A stretch of 64,000 nucleotides of DNA from Hyphomicrobium sp. ghe19 (lineage in GTDB: Bacteria; Pseudomonadota; Alphaproteobacteria; Rhizobiales; Hyphomicrobiaceae): the NCBI RefSeq assembly GCF_902712875.1, contig NZ_LR743509.1, forward strand, positions 3,052,001 through 3,116,000, in the 5' to 3' direction. A program made the position numbers and the translations under genes. Positions within the stretch are counted from its first letter, which is position 1. The number at the start of each line of letters is the position of its first letter. A model generated the notes under the pieces. That model saw nothing but the letters and a program-made list of their open reading frames with translations. It was not told the DNA's origin and did not search any database. Positions 47,282-56,699 of this stretch are shown here, one piece after another.

Positions 47282-48445
47282 TTAGCCCTTTGAAGTCTTG
47301 AGCACTGCTTGCTGGAAGCGCTCGCCCATCGCATCGAAGCTCGGCAACAGCCGCTCCAGGCCCTGCATCGTCATCAAGCGCACGTTCTTCACCAGGTCAT
47401 CGTTCGACTTAGGATAGTTGTGCCAGAAGGCCGGCACAGTCACATCCTTACGCGACATCACGGACATCTGCACCTGAATGAAACGATCCTGCGTTTCTTG
47501 CTCAAGCAAATAGCCGAGGAAGGCGTCTGCCAGCGCATCGTGCTGCGTGCCTTTAACCTTGATGTACCAATCGCCATAGGCGACCGTGCCGTCGGCAGGA
47601 ATGCCGGTTTTGAAGGTTGCGCCGCCGTTCTGAGTGAGGCCGAGAGCGTCCGCCGAATAAATCTGCGCGAACGATGCCTGCTCCTGCAGCATGAGGAACG
47701 AGAGTTCCGCGCCATCCTTGTAGTATTTGGCGGGACGCAGCCGTTCGACCGCCTCGAAGATGGGGTCGGACACCATTCCGGGCTTCCAGTCGTAGAAGGC
47801 GTTGAAGTCTTTCTTAGCGCCCCAGATCGCCGAGATGGCGATGAGCCACCAGTAGGCTCCGGCATCGAGGGCAAGCTTACCTTCGAGGTCTTTGTCCCAC
47901 ATCGTCGCCCAGCTGAGCGGCTTGTCGGCAGTGAGGGCCGTGTTCAACAGCGGCAGAGAGAAGCCCAGACCCAACGGCACGCCGTAGTCGCGGGCCGCTT
48001 CCGGCCGTGCGGTGAGGAAGAACGGCTGCAGGTCGGCAAGCTGAGGAAGCTTGGATCTGTCGGTCTTCGCGTAGAGACCTTCGGCGAGCGCGCCGAGCGT
48101 GGTGTATTCCTCGGAGACGGTGATATCGAAGGGAGGCTTGCCTGCGGGCGCCGCCTTCATCTGCGCGACCATCTGATCCCAGCCGCCGACCAGCGACACC
48201 TTCGTGCCGTACTTGGCGTTGAACGGATCCGAAATCGCGGTCTTGAACGAGTCGAGGTAACCGCCCGACCATGCGCACACCGTCAACTCTTCGCCCTTGA
48301 AGGCTTCCTTGGCGTCGAGTGCGTGAGCGCGCCCGATAATTGCGGGCATCGGCAAAAGCGCGGCGCCGGCTAGGACACTGCCGGTCTGCAGTATCTGGCG
48401 GCGGGACAGAGTCTTCTTGTTGGTCTTACCTTCACCGTCATTCAT
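47282..48445 (-). CDS. ABC importer 2 periplasmic binding protein, Tat-exported
   Basis: A 387-residue PotD-like binding protein. The N-terminus has a twin-arginine motif (LSRRQILQTG) followed by a hydrophobic core and a cleavage region near HALDAK. The mature part has VCAWSGGYLDSFKTAISDPFNAKYG. First gene of operon 2 (binding protein, ATPase, two permeases, then the DMGDH-like enzyme), so the imported compound is probably the enzyme's substrate or a precursor. This is a context inference. Confidence 0.92.
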   Translation of the reverse strand: MNDGEGKTNKKTLSRRQILQTGSVLAGAALLPMPAIIGRAHALDAKEAFKGEELTVCAWSGGYLDSFKTAISDPFNAKYGTKVSLVGGWDQMVAQMKAAPAGKPPFDITVSEEYTTLGALAEGLYAKTDRSKLPQLADLQPFFLTARPEAARDYGVPLGLGFSLPLLNTALTADKPLSWATMWDKDLEGKLALDAGAYWWLIAISAIWGAKKDFNAFYDWKPGMVSDPIFEAVERLRPAKYYKDGAELSFLMLQEQASFAQIYSADALGLTQNGGATFKTGIPADGTVAYGDWYIKVKGTQHDALADAFLGYLLEQETQDRFIQVQMSVMSRKDVTVPAFWHNYPKSNDDLVKNVRLMTMQGLERLLPSFDAMGERFQQAVLKTSKG

Positions 48446-49077
48446 TTCAGAAACTCCCGATGGCTGCTGGTGCTGTTGCGAAGTAGGTCAGGCGGGATCG
48501 CGTTTGCCCGAGTTCGATGACCGGAAAACGCCCTGCATGACGAAGCTCTGTGCGCTGATTGGCTCGCGCGCGTTCGGCGGAGCAAAGAAGACGAATGGCC
48601 CGGGCTTTTGAAAAAGCCACGGCCGGCGCATTGCGCGGCCCGATCGCCACTTCGGCATTCCAAGAATGCATCGTGCCCCCGCGGCGCTTGGCCGACATTG
48701 AAGACCGTTCAATAGTCCGCTCGACGCGCGACGCGTCTCACGTCCGTCGAATTGCGCCTCTATTGGAATGATTGTCCATGTTCGAGGCAGATTGCGCATC
48801 AGGTAAGCAGCTTCAAACCGTAATGCGTATTTCATAAGACGTTGACGACCGTATTTCGCAAATTGATCTAAGTCAACGACCCCCTTCCGCTCTTATGGGC
48901 TTTCTTTTTACAGTGCGCGCCCGGATGCCGCCCGCGCGTCGTCACCCAATTTCCCGTAAGCATCCTGAGCGGGACGGCGCGAAGCGTCTCTCGAAATATT
49001 GCGCAATGGTGCGGGCGGCGGGGTTATCCGCGCGCCATCGGGCTCTGGGCACGCGGTCGGGATCGACAGTCCAAGGC
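48446..49077. other. Gene-free region upstream of importer 2
   Basis: About 630 bp without a credible gene between the importer 2 operon and the NCS1 transporter. It must hold the importer 2 promoter. A small hairpin, GGCTTTTGAAAAAGCC near 48603, is visible but not a convincing terminator. Confidence 0.55.
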
Positions 49078-50472
49078 TTACTTGTAGTCGCCTTTCCGCA
49101 TGCGGATGACGAGGAGACGCGTTACGGCAACGAAAACGATCCCGGCAACGAGTGCGGCCGGCAACGAAGCGGTCGTATATTCGTAAGGCCACCTGCTCGC
49201 GTACGAGACGGGATTCAAAAGATAGAGATAGGTTGCGAAGCCTGCCGCCATCGCGAGCAGAGCGGCCGGATTGAAGCCGCCCCAGAATTCGTAAGGCGTG
49301 CCCGGTCCGTCTTGATAGATCCCGCGGACGTTGAGCGAATTGCGGCGCAGCAAAAAGGTATCGGCGATTTGGATCGCGCATAGCGGCGCAAAGAAGACGC
49401 CGATGAACGCCAAGAACGTGCCGAAGTTCGAGAAGAACTCTTCGGGGATGAGAATGCCGACGGCCGCGACCGGTACGATCGAAAAGAGAATGAGCGTGCC
49501 CCAGCGCGCATCTCCGAGCGCCGGGACGCGGCGCAGGCCAATGGCCGTCGAATAGACACCGGCGAGCGACGGACCAAGATTGGCCGCCATGATCAACAGC
49601 AACGCAATGAGGCCATAGAGCGGGCCGCCGAGAGACACGAGCCACGCGGTCGGGTCCGGCACCTGCAGCACCAACATCGCCGCGAGCCCGACGATGCTGA
49701 GCAATGGCAGAGACAATCCCATCGCCAGCATGGACGGCAACACGGACTTCGACGGAGAGGGCGATTCACGGACGATCGTGCCGAAATATGCCCAGAACCC
49801 CAGAAGCGAAACGATGCTAATCTCGACGCCCGTGACGTAATTCCAGGCCAAGCTCGGCGAAGCCATCGACGGCTTCGCGACGGCCAGCGCTTCCGCGTTC
49901 GAGGAGAGCAGCTGGTAGAGCATCCAAATGCCGATCCCCACGACGACGAAGAAGAGCACGTTGGAGGCGGCCTCGAGACCCTTAAGCCCGCGAAGCAGCA
50001 CCAAATAGACGACGATACACGTCACCGCCGATACGATCCTGACGATCGTGAGCGAGCTTTCCGGATCGGCCAATCCCACCGTGATCAGGGCTTGAGCAAC
50101 AGCTTTTCCGAAGAAGACGAGCAGCAGGGTATTCCAGCCGATGATCGACGCATATTGAAGGAAGACGGTGATCAACCAGCCGCGATTGCCGAACTGAGGC
50201 TTCGACGCTGCGATCGAGTCGATGCCGTATTTCGTCGACATCGGCACGACGGCAAGCGTGAGCATCAGCATTCCGATCATCGATCCTGCGATCAACGCCG
50301 AGACGCCCATTTTGAAATCGAGATAGAAGGCGACGTATTGGCCAATGAGGTAGGACCAGTTTCCGCAGGCGGTCACAAGCAGAACGACCGTCAACTGTCT
50401 TGTCGTCCACGTCCGGTCTTTGACCGTCAGCGGCCAGCCGGATTCGGCTACGCTGTCCTGCGTCGAACTCAT
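49078..50472 (-). CDS. NCS1-family transporter (nucleobase/hydantoin type)
   Basis: A 464-residue permease with twelve predicted helices and a Transp_cyt_pur pattern. N-terminal TACGNWSYLIGQYVAFYLDFKMG and the later ADTFLLRRNSLNVRGIY (the C-terminal NCS1 loop) are typical of this family, which brings in cytosine, hydantoins, allantoin or thiamin with Na or H. Distance from the MFS gene is 9 bp, giving a two-transporter operon. Substrate unknown, but it is consistent with N-containing heterocycles. Confidence 0.9.
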   Translation of the reverse strand: MSSTQDSVAESGWPLTVKDRTWTTRQLTVVLLVTACGNWSYLIGQYVAFYLDFKMGVSALIAGSMIGMLMLTLAVVPMSTKYGIDSIAASKPQFGNRGWLITVFLQYASIIGWNTLLLVFFGKAVAQALITVGLADPESSLTIVRIVSAVTCIVVYLVLLRGLKGLEAASNVLFFVVVGIGIWMLYQLLSSNAEALAVAKPSMASPSLAWNYVTGVEISIVSLLGFWAYFGTIVRESPSPSKSVLPSMLAMGLSLPLLSIVGLAAMLVLQVPDPTAWLVSLGGPLYGLIALLLIMAANLGPSLAGVYSTAIGLRRVPALGDARWGTLILFSIVPVAAVGILIPEEFFSNFGTFLAFIGVFFAPLCAIQIADTFLLRRNSLNVRGIYQDGPGTPYEFWGGFNPAALLAMAAGFATYLYLLNPVSYASRWPYEYTTASLPAALVAGIVFVAVTRLLVIRMRKGDYK

Positions 50473-50481
50473 TCCCCCCCC

Positions 50482-51768
50482 TTACGATTTCTTCGCGATT
50501 TTCCTGATTCCAAAGTCCATCGAGAGAACCAACACGGCACCCGCCAGCATGAAGACAGCCAGCAGCGCAATCGCATACTGCGAGGACGCGCCGTGCTGTT
50601 TGGCGAAGCCAACCAGATACGGGCCGAAAAAACCACTGCTGTTTGCGACCGAATTAATCAGTGCGATCCCGGCTGCGGCGGCGGGTCCTGTGAGTATCGC
50701 TGCCGGCACGGTCCAGAAGACCGGGAAAATCGACAGTGTGCAAGCGGATGCGATCGTCAGCAGGACGAGCAGCAGAATTGGTGAAGATACGAAAGCGCAC
50801 AACCCGAAGGCCGCGGCGGCGACTAAGCCCGGGATCGCGATATGCCAGATGCGTTCGCCCGTCTGATCCGAATGGCGCCCCCATGCCCACATGAAAAGCG
50901 CGGAGATCAGGTATGGCACGGCGACGACGAAGCCCGTTTCAGTATTCGTCAAGGACATGCTCTTGACGATTTGGGGCAGCCAAAAGCCCAGCCCGTAGAG
51001 TCCTATTCCGGTGCCGAAGCACGACGCGGCGAGGACGAGCACGCGCCGATCCGTCAAAGCCCCGCGGATCGAGTGACTGTGACTTGGGATATCCACTTCG
51101 CGGTCGGCCTTGAGCCGGGCAAGCAGTGCATCGCGCTCTTCTTCGGACAGCCATTTTGCCTTAGCGGGCGTATCCACGAGAACGAAGAAGCAGATCACGC
51201 CGAGGATGATTGCGGGCACGGCCTCGAGCACGAACAGCCATTGCCATCCACGGACCCCCCAGACGCCGTTCCACGCATCCAGAATCCAGCCCGACAGTGG
51301 AGATCCGATCACCGTGGAAATCGGAACGGCCATCATGAAAATAGAGACGACGCGAGCGCGTTCCGCCGCCGGAACCCAATTGGTGAGATAGTAAATGACG
51401 CCGGGGAAGAAGCCCGCTTCGGCCGCACCGAGCGTGAAACGTAGAACCGCAAGAACGTTGACGTCGGTGACGAATGCAGTCGAGGCCGACAACAGGCCCC
51501 ACGTAACCATTATCCGCGCCAGCCAAATTCGCGCGCCCACCCGCGACATGACGAGGTTGCTCGGAACCTCGAAGAGGCAATAGCCGAGAAAAAACACGCC
51601 GGCGATGAATCCGAACGCTTCAGGCTGGATCGAAAGATCCGCATTCATCTGAAGCGCTGCGAAGCTGACATTGACCCGGTCGAGGTAGGCCGTGAAATAA
51701 GCCGCGATCAGCAGAGGCAAGACTCGATACTGCACTTTGGCGAGCGCACGAGAGAGCGGTGGCGGCAT
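50482..51768 (-). CDS. MFS transporter, anion:cation symporter type
   Basis: A 428-residue major facilitator with twelve helices. LRFTLGAAEAGFFPGVIYYLTNWVP is the signature of the ACS subfamily (phthalate, tartrate, glucarate), and GSPLSGWILD is the second loop. It imports an organic anion. It precedes the NCS1 gene on the same strand and follows the double Lrp gene by about 100 bp, so the regulator could control both transporters. Confidence 0.92.
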   Translation of the reverse strand: MPPPLSRALAKVQYRVLPLLIAAYFTAYLDRVNVSFAALQMNADLSIQPEAFGFIAGVFFLGYCLFEVPSNLVMSRVGARIWLARIMVTWGLLSASTAFVTDVNVLAVLRFTLGAAEAGFFPGVIYYLTNWVPAAERARVVSIFMMAVPISTVIGSPLSGWILDAWNGVWGVRGWQWLFVLEAVPAIILGVICFFVLVDTPAKAKWLSEEERDALLARLKADREVDIPSHSHSIRGALTDRRVLVLAASCFGTGIGLYGLGFWLPQIVKSMSLTNTETGFVVAVPYLISALFMWAWGRHSDQTGERIWHIAIPGLVAAAAFGLCAFVSSPILLLVLLTIASACTLSIFPVFWTVPAAILTGPAAAAGIALINSVANSSGFFGPYLVGFAKQHGASSQYAIALLAVFMLAGAVLVLSMDFGIRKIAKKS

Positions 51769-51872
51769 ATGACGATGATCCGTGATGCGGGTTCCGAGAG
51801 ATCAGCCGAGTGGCGATGCTCTGCTCGAAAGAGATGGATGGGACTGGCGGAGAAGCAGGACGCGCAGGGCCG

Positions 51873-52889
51873 TCAGGCGCCCGCCCGTTCCTGCTGGACG
51901 GATATCGTCTCATCGCGGATGGTCGAGAGACGCTTGTAAAAGAGATTGCTGTAGATCGACACTTCGAGCCGAGCGACGCCCTGAAGCGACCGGACGCTTT
52001 GATCGATCACATCAAGCAGTTCGCGGTCGGTCTGGCAGATGAATTCCGTCAGGATGTCATAGCGCCCGGCGCAGATGACGATGTAAGTTGTATTCGCCAA
52101 TCGCGCCAATGCATCGGCGACGTCCTTCACGCTATGCCCGGCCGCCACGTTGATCCCGACCCACGCCATCGACCGGAACTCGAGGCTCATCGGGTTGATC
52201 AACGCGATGACGCTGACAGTGCCTGTGTCGGACAGATTCTTGAAGCGTAAACGCACTTGGCCTTCGGATACGCCGAGCTCCTCGGCGACTTGCAAAAATG
52301 GCTTGCGTCCGTCCTCGCTCAGCGAGCGAATGATGCGAACATCCATTCCATCTATCTCACGCGGCCGCACGCCCGTCTCGCTCTCGGCCTTGTTCTGCGC
52401 GGCCGCAAAGTGGGCGAGCTGATAGTGGAGACTGAGGTAGGGCACTATTTCGATCGTCTGAATGCCCTCGATCTTACCGACCTCGTTTTCGATCGTCGCC
52501 TGCAGGGCGGCCCGGTCGCGACAAAGAACTTCGGCGAAGAGAGAAAAATGAGATGCCGAAACGACGACGTAGTCGATCGAGGGAATGTTCTGCAGCTGCC
52601 GCGCAATTTCACTCGCTGGACGGTCCGGCCGGTTCGTCATGCAGAGGAGTGCGGCTGAGCCATAGCCGAGCACCGATGGATCGGTAACTGCAGTAATCTG
52701 CATCACCCGCTGCTCGATCAGATCGAGGACGCGCGTACGCGCCGTCTTCTCGGTCACTCCAACTTCGCGCGCGATGCGTGAGAACGGCATGCGCCCATCC
52801 GCTTGCAGCAGCGAAACGATGCTCCGATCGAGATTGTCCAGCGATGCAACGAGCCGGAGATAATCCGGCGTCGTCATAGTTCCCTTCAT
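51873..52889 (-). CDS. Tandem Lrp/AsnC regulator (two HTH-RAM modules)
   Basis: A 338-residue protein that contains two complete Lrp/AsnC units. Unit 1 (about residues 15-165) has LDNLDRSIVSLLQADGRMPFSRIAREVGVTEKTARTRV followed by a RAM-type region. Unit 2 (about 178-330) has IDGMDVRIIRSLSEDGRKPFLQVAEELGVSEGQVRLRF and a second RAM-type region ending LEVSIYSNLFY. Typical Lrp proteins have one unit of about 150-165 residues. The fused form can present two DNA-binding domains in one chain. It diverges from the luciferase-like oxygenase operon, whose promoter has direct repeats. Confidence 0.9.
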   Translation of the reverse strand: MKGTMTTPDYLRLVASLDNLDRSIVSLLQADGRMPFSRIAREVGVTEKTARTRVLDLIEQRVMQITAVTDPSVLGYGSAALLCMTNRPDRPASEIARQLQNIPSIDYVVVSASHFSLFAEVLCRDRAALQATIENEVGKIEGIQTIEIVPYLSLHYQLAHFAAAQNKAESETGVRPREIDGMDVRIIRSLSEDGRKPFLQVAEELGVSEGQVRLRFKNLSDTGTVSVIALINPMSLEFRSMAWVGINVAAGHSVKDVADALARLANTTYIVICAGRYDILTEFICQTDRELLDVIDQSVRSLQGVARLEVSIYSNLFYKRLSTIRDETISVQQERAGA

Positions 52890-52994
52890 TCAAGCCTCCC
52901 CAGCCGGCACGATACACCGCTCCTGCGAAAGAGCCCGAACCTCGCGATTGATCAAGCCCGGAATGCGTTTCCCAGTCTTGACACAAAAGTTGGT

Positions 52995-53034
52995 ACGAAT
53001 TACAGTATTATATCATCGCATTTCGACGAATTAC
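52995..53034. promoter_or_regulatory. Direct repeats ACGAATTAC, candidate operator
   Basis: The nine-base sequence ACGAATTAC is present at 52995-53003 and again at 53026-53034, same orientation, 31 bp apart (three helical turns). The bases between are AT-rich (AGTATTATATCATCGCATTTCG). Position: 21 bp before the GTG start of the luciferase-like gene and 106 bp before the double Lrp gene start. A twin-unit Lrp protein could bind such a phased pair; this is inference. Confidence 0.6.
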
Positions 53035-53054
53035 GGTTATGGGAGCGGCCATCA

Positions 53055-54131
53055 GTGAAAGTCGGGATCTTGCAAGAGGGCGAGGTGATGCCGGGCATGA
53101 GTTACGCCCAGCGCTACCGGGACATCATCGAAGAGGTCGCTCTGGCGGACAAGTTGGGGTTCTCGACCTGGGGAACTTCGGAACAGCATTTCAGCCCTCC
53201 CCGGTTCACCGTCTCCGCTCCCGAGGTGCTCTACGCCGCCGTCTCGCAGCACACCAAGCGCATCAAGCTGCGCGTCATGTGCTCGGTATTGCTGAAATGG
53301 AATCATCCCATCCTCGTCGCCGAGCGCCTCGCAACGCTCAACATCGTTTCCAATGGCCGCGCAGAGATCGGTACGGCGCGCTCCAACAATCTCACGACTC
53401 TCGGTGCCTTCGGCGTGAAGCCGACGGAGACGGTCGAGCAATGGAACGATTCCATGGAGGTGCTGGCCAAGATCTTCGCCAGCGACCAGCTCGAGCATGA
53501 CGGCCCTGTTTGGAAAATTCCTCAGAGAACGATCGTTCCCTCGTTTGAAAAGGAAACGCATCCTCCTGTGTCCGTCGCCGCCTCCAGCGTCAAGACCCAT
53601 GCTTCGGCGGGCGAGATGCAGATCGGCGCAATGTGCTTCGAGAATTACTTCGGGTTCGACTACCTGCAGGAATGCATCAACGCCTATCGCAGTGCCTATC
53701 CGACCGGCCGCAACCTGATGCCGAACCCCAATTCCTACATGGGGCTTTACGTGGCGACTTCGTTCTGCGGACCGACGCGCGCCGAGGCAGCGAAGGTCGC
53801 TCGCGATGTCGCGCTCGGCTATTTCAAGTTCATTCTCGATCTTTACGTGCCCCTGTCCAAGAATCCGAGCTACGAATACCTCGAGCGCATCCAGCTCTTG
53901 GAAGCCAACGAGACCAATCTCGACTTCCTGATGACCGAGACACCTTCCGTGTTGATCGGCTCTCCGGCAGACTTCATCGAGCGGCTTCGCAAGCTTGAAG
54001 CCATGGGCATCGACGAGGTTTTGCTACGCATCGACGGCGTTCCTCATGAAGAGATCATGAAGAGCATCCACTTGATCGGCACCGAGGTCATTCCCGCTGT
54101 CGACCGCGAGCATAAGATTGCAGCTGAATGA
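53055..54131 (+). CDS. Luciferase-like (LLM class) flavin-dependent monooxygenase
   Basis: A 358-residue TIM-barrel oxygenase. The GTG at 53055 starts VKVGILQEGEVMPGM, with a GGGAG site 10 bp before it; the frame further upstream is rejected. Typical features are ADKLGFSTWGTSEQHF, VMCSVLLKWNHPILVAERLATLN and GRAEIGTARSNN, all of the bacterial-luciferase superfamily. These enzymes use reduced FMN plus oxygen. The operon also encodes a flavin reductase. First gene of a probable operon reaching to 58794 or further. Substrate unknown. Confidence 0.92.
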   Translation: MKVGILQEGEVMPGMSYAQRYRDIIEEVALADKLGFSTWGTSEQHFSPPRFTVSAPEVLYAAVSQHTKRIKLRVMCSVLLKWNHPILVAERLATLNIVSNGRAEIGTARSNNLTTLGAFGVKPTETVEQWNDSMEVLAKIFASDQLEHDGPVWKIPQRTIVPSFEKETHPPVSVAASSVKTHASAGEMQIGAMCFENYFGFDYLQECINAYRSAYPTGRNLMPNPNSYMGLYVATSFCGPTRAEAAKVARDVALGYFKFILDLYVPLSKNPSYEYLERIQLLEANETNLDFLMTETPSVLIGSPADFIERLRKLEAMGIDEVLLRIDGVPHEEIMKSIHLIGTEVIPAVDREHKIAAE

Positions 54132-55843
54132 CCGGAACCGATAGCACTCCAGAACCGGCAGACATCGTCGTTCTCAGCCGTCGTATCATAACGATGGACC
54201 CTGAGACCGATCCGCGGATCGAAGCCGTTGCGGTGCGAGGCAAGCGCATCTTGCGCCTGCTCCGCCGGGACGAAATCTCAGCGGTCGCCAATGAGAAAAC
54301 GCGGATCATCGATGTCGGCGACCGTCCCGTCATGCCGGGTTTCGTCGATCCTCATGCTCACATCGAAGTCGCCTGCCGCTCATCTTTCGGCGTGGTTGAT
54401 TGCCGGGCGCCTCAGTGCGGGACCATCGACGCCGTCGTTGCGGCGTTGTCTGCAAAAGCCGTCGAGACACCACCGGGCGAGTGGGTTGTCGGCCAAGCCA
54501 ACCTCTTTTTCGACCGCAAGCTCGCCGAAAAGCGCTTTCCGACGCGCTACGAACTCGATCGCGTGAGCACCGCGCATCCGGTCGCGCTGCGCGCCGGCGG
54601 GCACCTCACCATTCTCAACTCGAAGGCGCTTGCGGTCTGCATGATCGATCGCAACTATTCGCCGCCTCCCTACTCGATCACGGGTCTTCCGAGCGTCGAG
54701 CGCGACGAGTCCGGCGAGCCGACCGGCATCGTGAAGGAGATGGACAATCTTCTGCCGTTCTCAGCGATGGAGCGCGAGCAGCTGGCCGCCGCCTTGCAGA
54801 CGGGCATTCCAAAGCTCTTCACGCAGTTCGGCGTCACGACGATCGGGGAAATCTCCGAGACGGTCGACGGACAGCAGATCATGAACGATATGGCGGCTCG
54901 CGGTGACCTGCCGGTATCCGTGCGCACCTACCTATGGGCGCCGGGAACTCTGGCGCTCGAGGCGGCCTGCAATTGGAAGAAGAGCATTTCCGTCACGGCG
55001 CCGGACGATCTCTTCCGTATCCAGGGCGTCAAGCTGTTCGCCGACGGTGGCTTCTCTGCGAAGAGCGCAGCCGTCAAATTTCCGTATCTCGTGTGCGGAT
55101 GCCGCGGCGGCCATACATTCCGCGGCGAGGTCGCGCTCGATAAGGGCTTTGCCCAGCGCGCGATCGAGCTGACGCAGAATGCGGGCTTGCAGTTGGCGGT
55201 TCACGCCAACGGCGACCGGGCGCAGGAATGGGTTTGCGATACCCTTCTTGAAATGGGCGGCGCTCCTACAGGGCGGATCCGCACGCGCATCGAGCACGCG
55301 GGCAACCTGATGCCTTCCGAGGTGACGGCGGACAAATGGGCTGCGGCGGGCATCATCCCCGTTCCCCAGCCGGTATTCCTCTACACCTTCGGCGAATACT
55401 TCCCCGACTATCTCGGCGATCACGGCAAAATCGGCCGCTTCTCGTTCGCCACGCTCATGAAGCAGGGCTGGCGATTGTCGGGCAGTTCGGACGTTTGGGT
55501 CGGCTCGGAAAGCGACGCGACGAATCCTCTGTTCAGCGTCTGGTGCTGTCTCAAGCGGCAAACGTATTCCGGCGCGACGCTCGACGCCGACGAAGCGATC
55601 ACACTCGATCAGGCGCTTAGACTGCACACGCTCGACGCTGCATCCGTGCTCGGCGAAGACGACGTTCGCGGTAGCATCGCCCCCGGCAAGTTCGCCGATC
55701 TGATCGTCCTGGATCGCGATCCGCACGCCGTTGCCGTCGACGAGTTGCCGAAGCTAAAAGTCGATCTCGTATTCAAGAACGGCAAGCAGATCTGGAACCG
55801 CACGACGGCTACGGGGGATGGCGGCGCTGATGCTTCACACTAG
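54128..55843 (+). CDS. Amidohydrolase family 3 (YtcJ-like)
   Basis: A 571-residue metal-dependent amidohydrolase. The N-terminal beta sandwich is followed by VMPGFVDPHAHIEVACRS (metal HxH), GVTTIGE, VHANGDRA and RIEHAGN, then DRDPHAV at the C-terminal end. Family 3 members hydrolyse amide or urea-like C-N bonds. Its ATG overlaps the oxygenase stop (ATGA). Position between an oxygenase and a flavin reductase suggests that it opens a ring or amide after or before oxidation. Substrate not assignable. Confidence 0.9.
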   Translation: MTGTDSTPEPADIVVLSRRIITMDPETDPRIEAVAVRGKRILRLLRRDEISAVANEKTRIIDVGDRPVMPGFVDPHAHIEVACRSSFGVVDCRAPQCGTIDAVVAALSAKAVETPPGEWVVGQANLFFDRKLAEKRFPTRYELDRVSTAHPVALRAGGHLTILNSKALAVCMIDRNYSPPPYSITGLPSVERDESGEPTGIVKEMDNLLPFSAMEREQLAAALQTGIPKLFTQFGVTTIGEISETVDGQQIMNDMAARGDLPVSVRTYLWAPGTLALEAACNWKKSISVTAPDDLFRIQGVKLFADGGFSAKSAAVKFPYLVCGCRGGHTFRGEVALDKGFAQRAIELTQNAGLQLAVHANGDRAQEWVCDTLLEMGGAPTGRIRTRIEHAGNLMPSEVTADKWAAAGIIPVPQPVFLYTFGEYFPDYLGDHGKIGRFSFATLMKQGWRLSGSSDVWVGSESDATNPLFSVWCCLKRQTYSGATLDADEAITLDQALRLHTLDAASVLGEDDVRGSIAPGKFADLIVLDRDPHAVAVDELPKLKVDLVFKNGKQIWNRTTATGDGGADASH

Positions 55844-56360
55844 CGACCTCGCGATGGAACGCCCGCGACCTGTCGATCCTGGTGAGTTTCGCTCGGCGAT
55901 GGGCGACATGCCGGGCGCCGTTACGGTCATCACGTCATGGGGTCCCGACGGCGCGCCATCGGGGGCAACCCTTTCCGCGGTCGTTTCGCTATCCCTCGAT
56001 CCGCCGCAGATGTTGGCGTGCTTCGATCATGGATCGAACACGCTCGCGGCCATCCAGTCTCATGGCCGTTTTCTGGTGCACGTGCTGGCGCACGGGCAGC
56101 AAAGCGTCGCAATGAAGTTCTCCGGCAAATCGCCGGATAAATTCAAAGGCGTGGAATGGGAGGCCGACGTTTTCGGGCTCCCGCGGATCGACGGGTGCGT
56201 TGTCGCGGTCGCATGCGAACTCGATAAGATCATCGAATCCGGTGACCACAAGATCGTCATCGGCCGGGTGGTCGAAATCGAGCGGGCGGGCGAGTTGAAC
56301 CCCATGGTCTATGCGCGCCGAAAAATGCTGCCATTCGAAAGCGACGGAGCGAACCAATGA
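55818..56360 (+). CDS. Flavin reductase 2 (HpaC/RutF-like)
   Basis: A 180-residue flavin reductase. FRSAMGDMPGAVTVITSWGPDG is the N-terminal signature, SGATLSAVVSLSLDPPQM the flavin site, and SGDHKIVIGRV the C-terminal His motif. It feeds reduced flavin to the LLM oxygenase of the operon. It overlaps the amidohydrolase end by 26 bp; a start at 55830 is also possible. The gene is distinct from the reductase at 35494. Confidence 0.92.
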   Translation: MAALMLHTSDLAMERPRPVDPGEFRSAMGDMPGAVTVITSWGPDGAPSGATLSAVVSLSLDPPQMLACFDHGSNTLAAIQSHGRFLVHVLAHGQQSVAMKFSGKSPDKFKGVEWEADVFGLPRIDGCVVAVACELDKIIESGDHKIVIGRVVEIERAGELNPMVYARRKMLPFESDGANQ

Positions 56361-56656
56361 TACGCCTCACGGTCATTTACAATGTCCCGGCCAACGCAAC
56401 GGCGTTTGATGCCCACTACAGAGACGTGCATTGCCCGCTGGTTGAAAAGATGCCCCACCTTCAAGGCTTCAGCTATAGCCGCGGCGCCGTCACCAGCAGC
56501 GATGCCGCGAAGCCGGTGCATCTCGTCGCGTATCTCGACTATGCTTCCATGGCCGATCTTGAGGCGTCTCTCAACTCGGAAGCCGGCAAGGCGGCGGTGG
56601 CTGACGTCGCCAATTTCGCCGACGGCGGAGTAACGATCTTGACGACTGAGATCTAA
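56357..56656 (+). CDS. EthD-family protein
   Basis: A 99-residue ferredoxin-like alpha-beta protein. MIRLTVIYNVPANATAFDAHYRDVHCPLVEKMP gives the pattern Y-x-x-x-H-x-P-L-V/A-x-K-x-P of the EthD fold. EthD is needed for the ethyl-tert-butyl-ether P450 system, and homologues include oxygenases and isomerases in degradation clusters. Its start overlaps the flavin reductase stop (ATGA). A catalytic or accessory role in the same pathway is likely. Confidence 0.88.
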   Translation: MIRLTVIYNVPANATAFDAHYRDVHCPLVEKMPHLQGFSYSRGAVTSSDAAKPVHLVAYLDYASMADLEASLNSEAGKAAVADVANFADGGVTILTTEI

Positions 56657-56699
56657 GGCGCAGCGAACTTGGCAGGCGGACAGATATAGGGAAATCGGC

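Noticed and set aside
47309..48373. A 354-codon plus-strand frame opposite the importer 2 binding protein
   Set aside because: It has no recognisable domain and duplicates a convincing Tat-exported binding protein on the other strand.
48603..48618. Short GGCTTTT/AAAAGCC hairpin
   Set aside because: The loop is too small and there is no U-run in the right place, so it is not a convincing terminator.
52803..53054. Longer version of the luciferase-like protein from an ATG at 52803
   Set aside because: The extra 84 codons overlap the twin-Lrp gene on the other strand and the promoter repeats, and they do not look like the family; the GTG at 53055 has a proper ribosome site.
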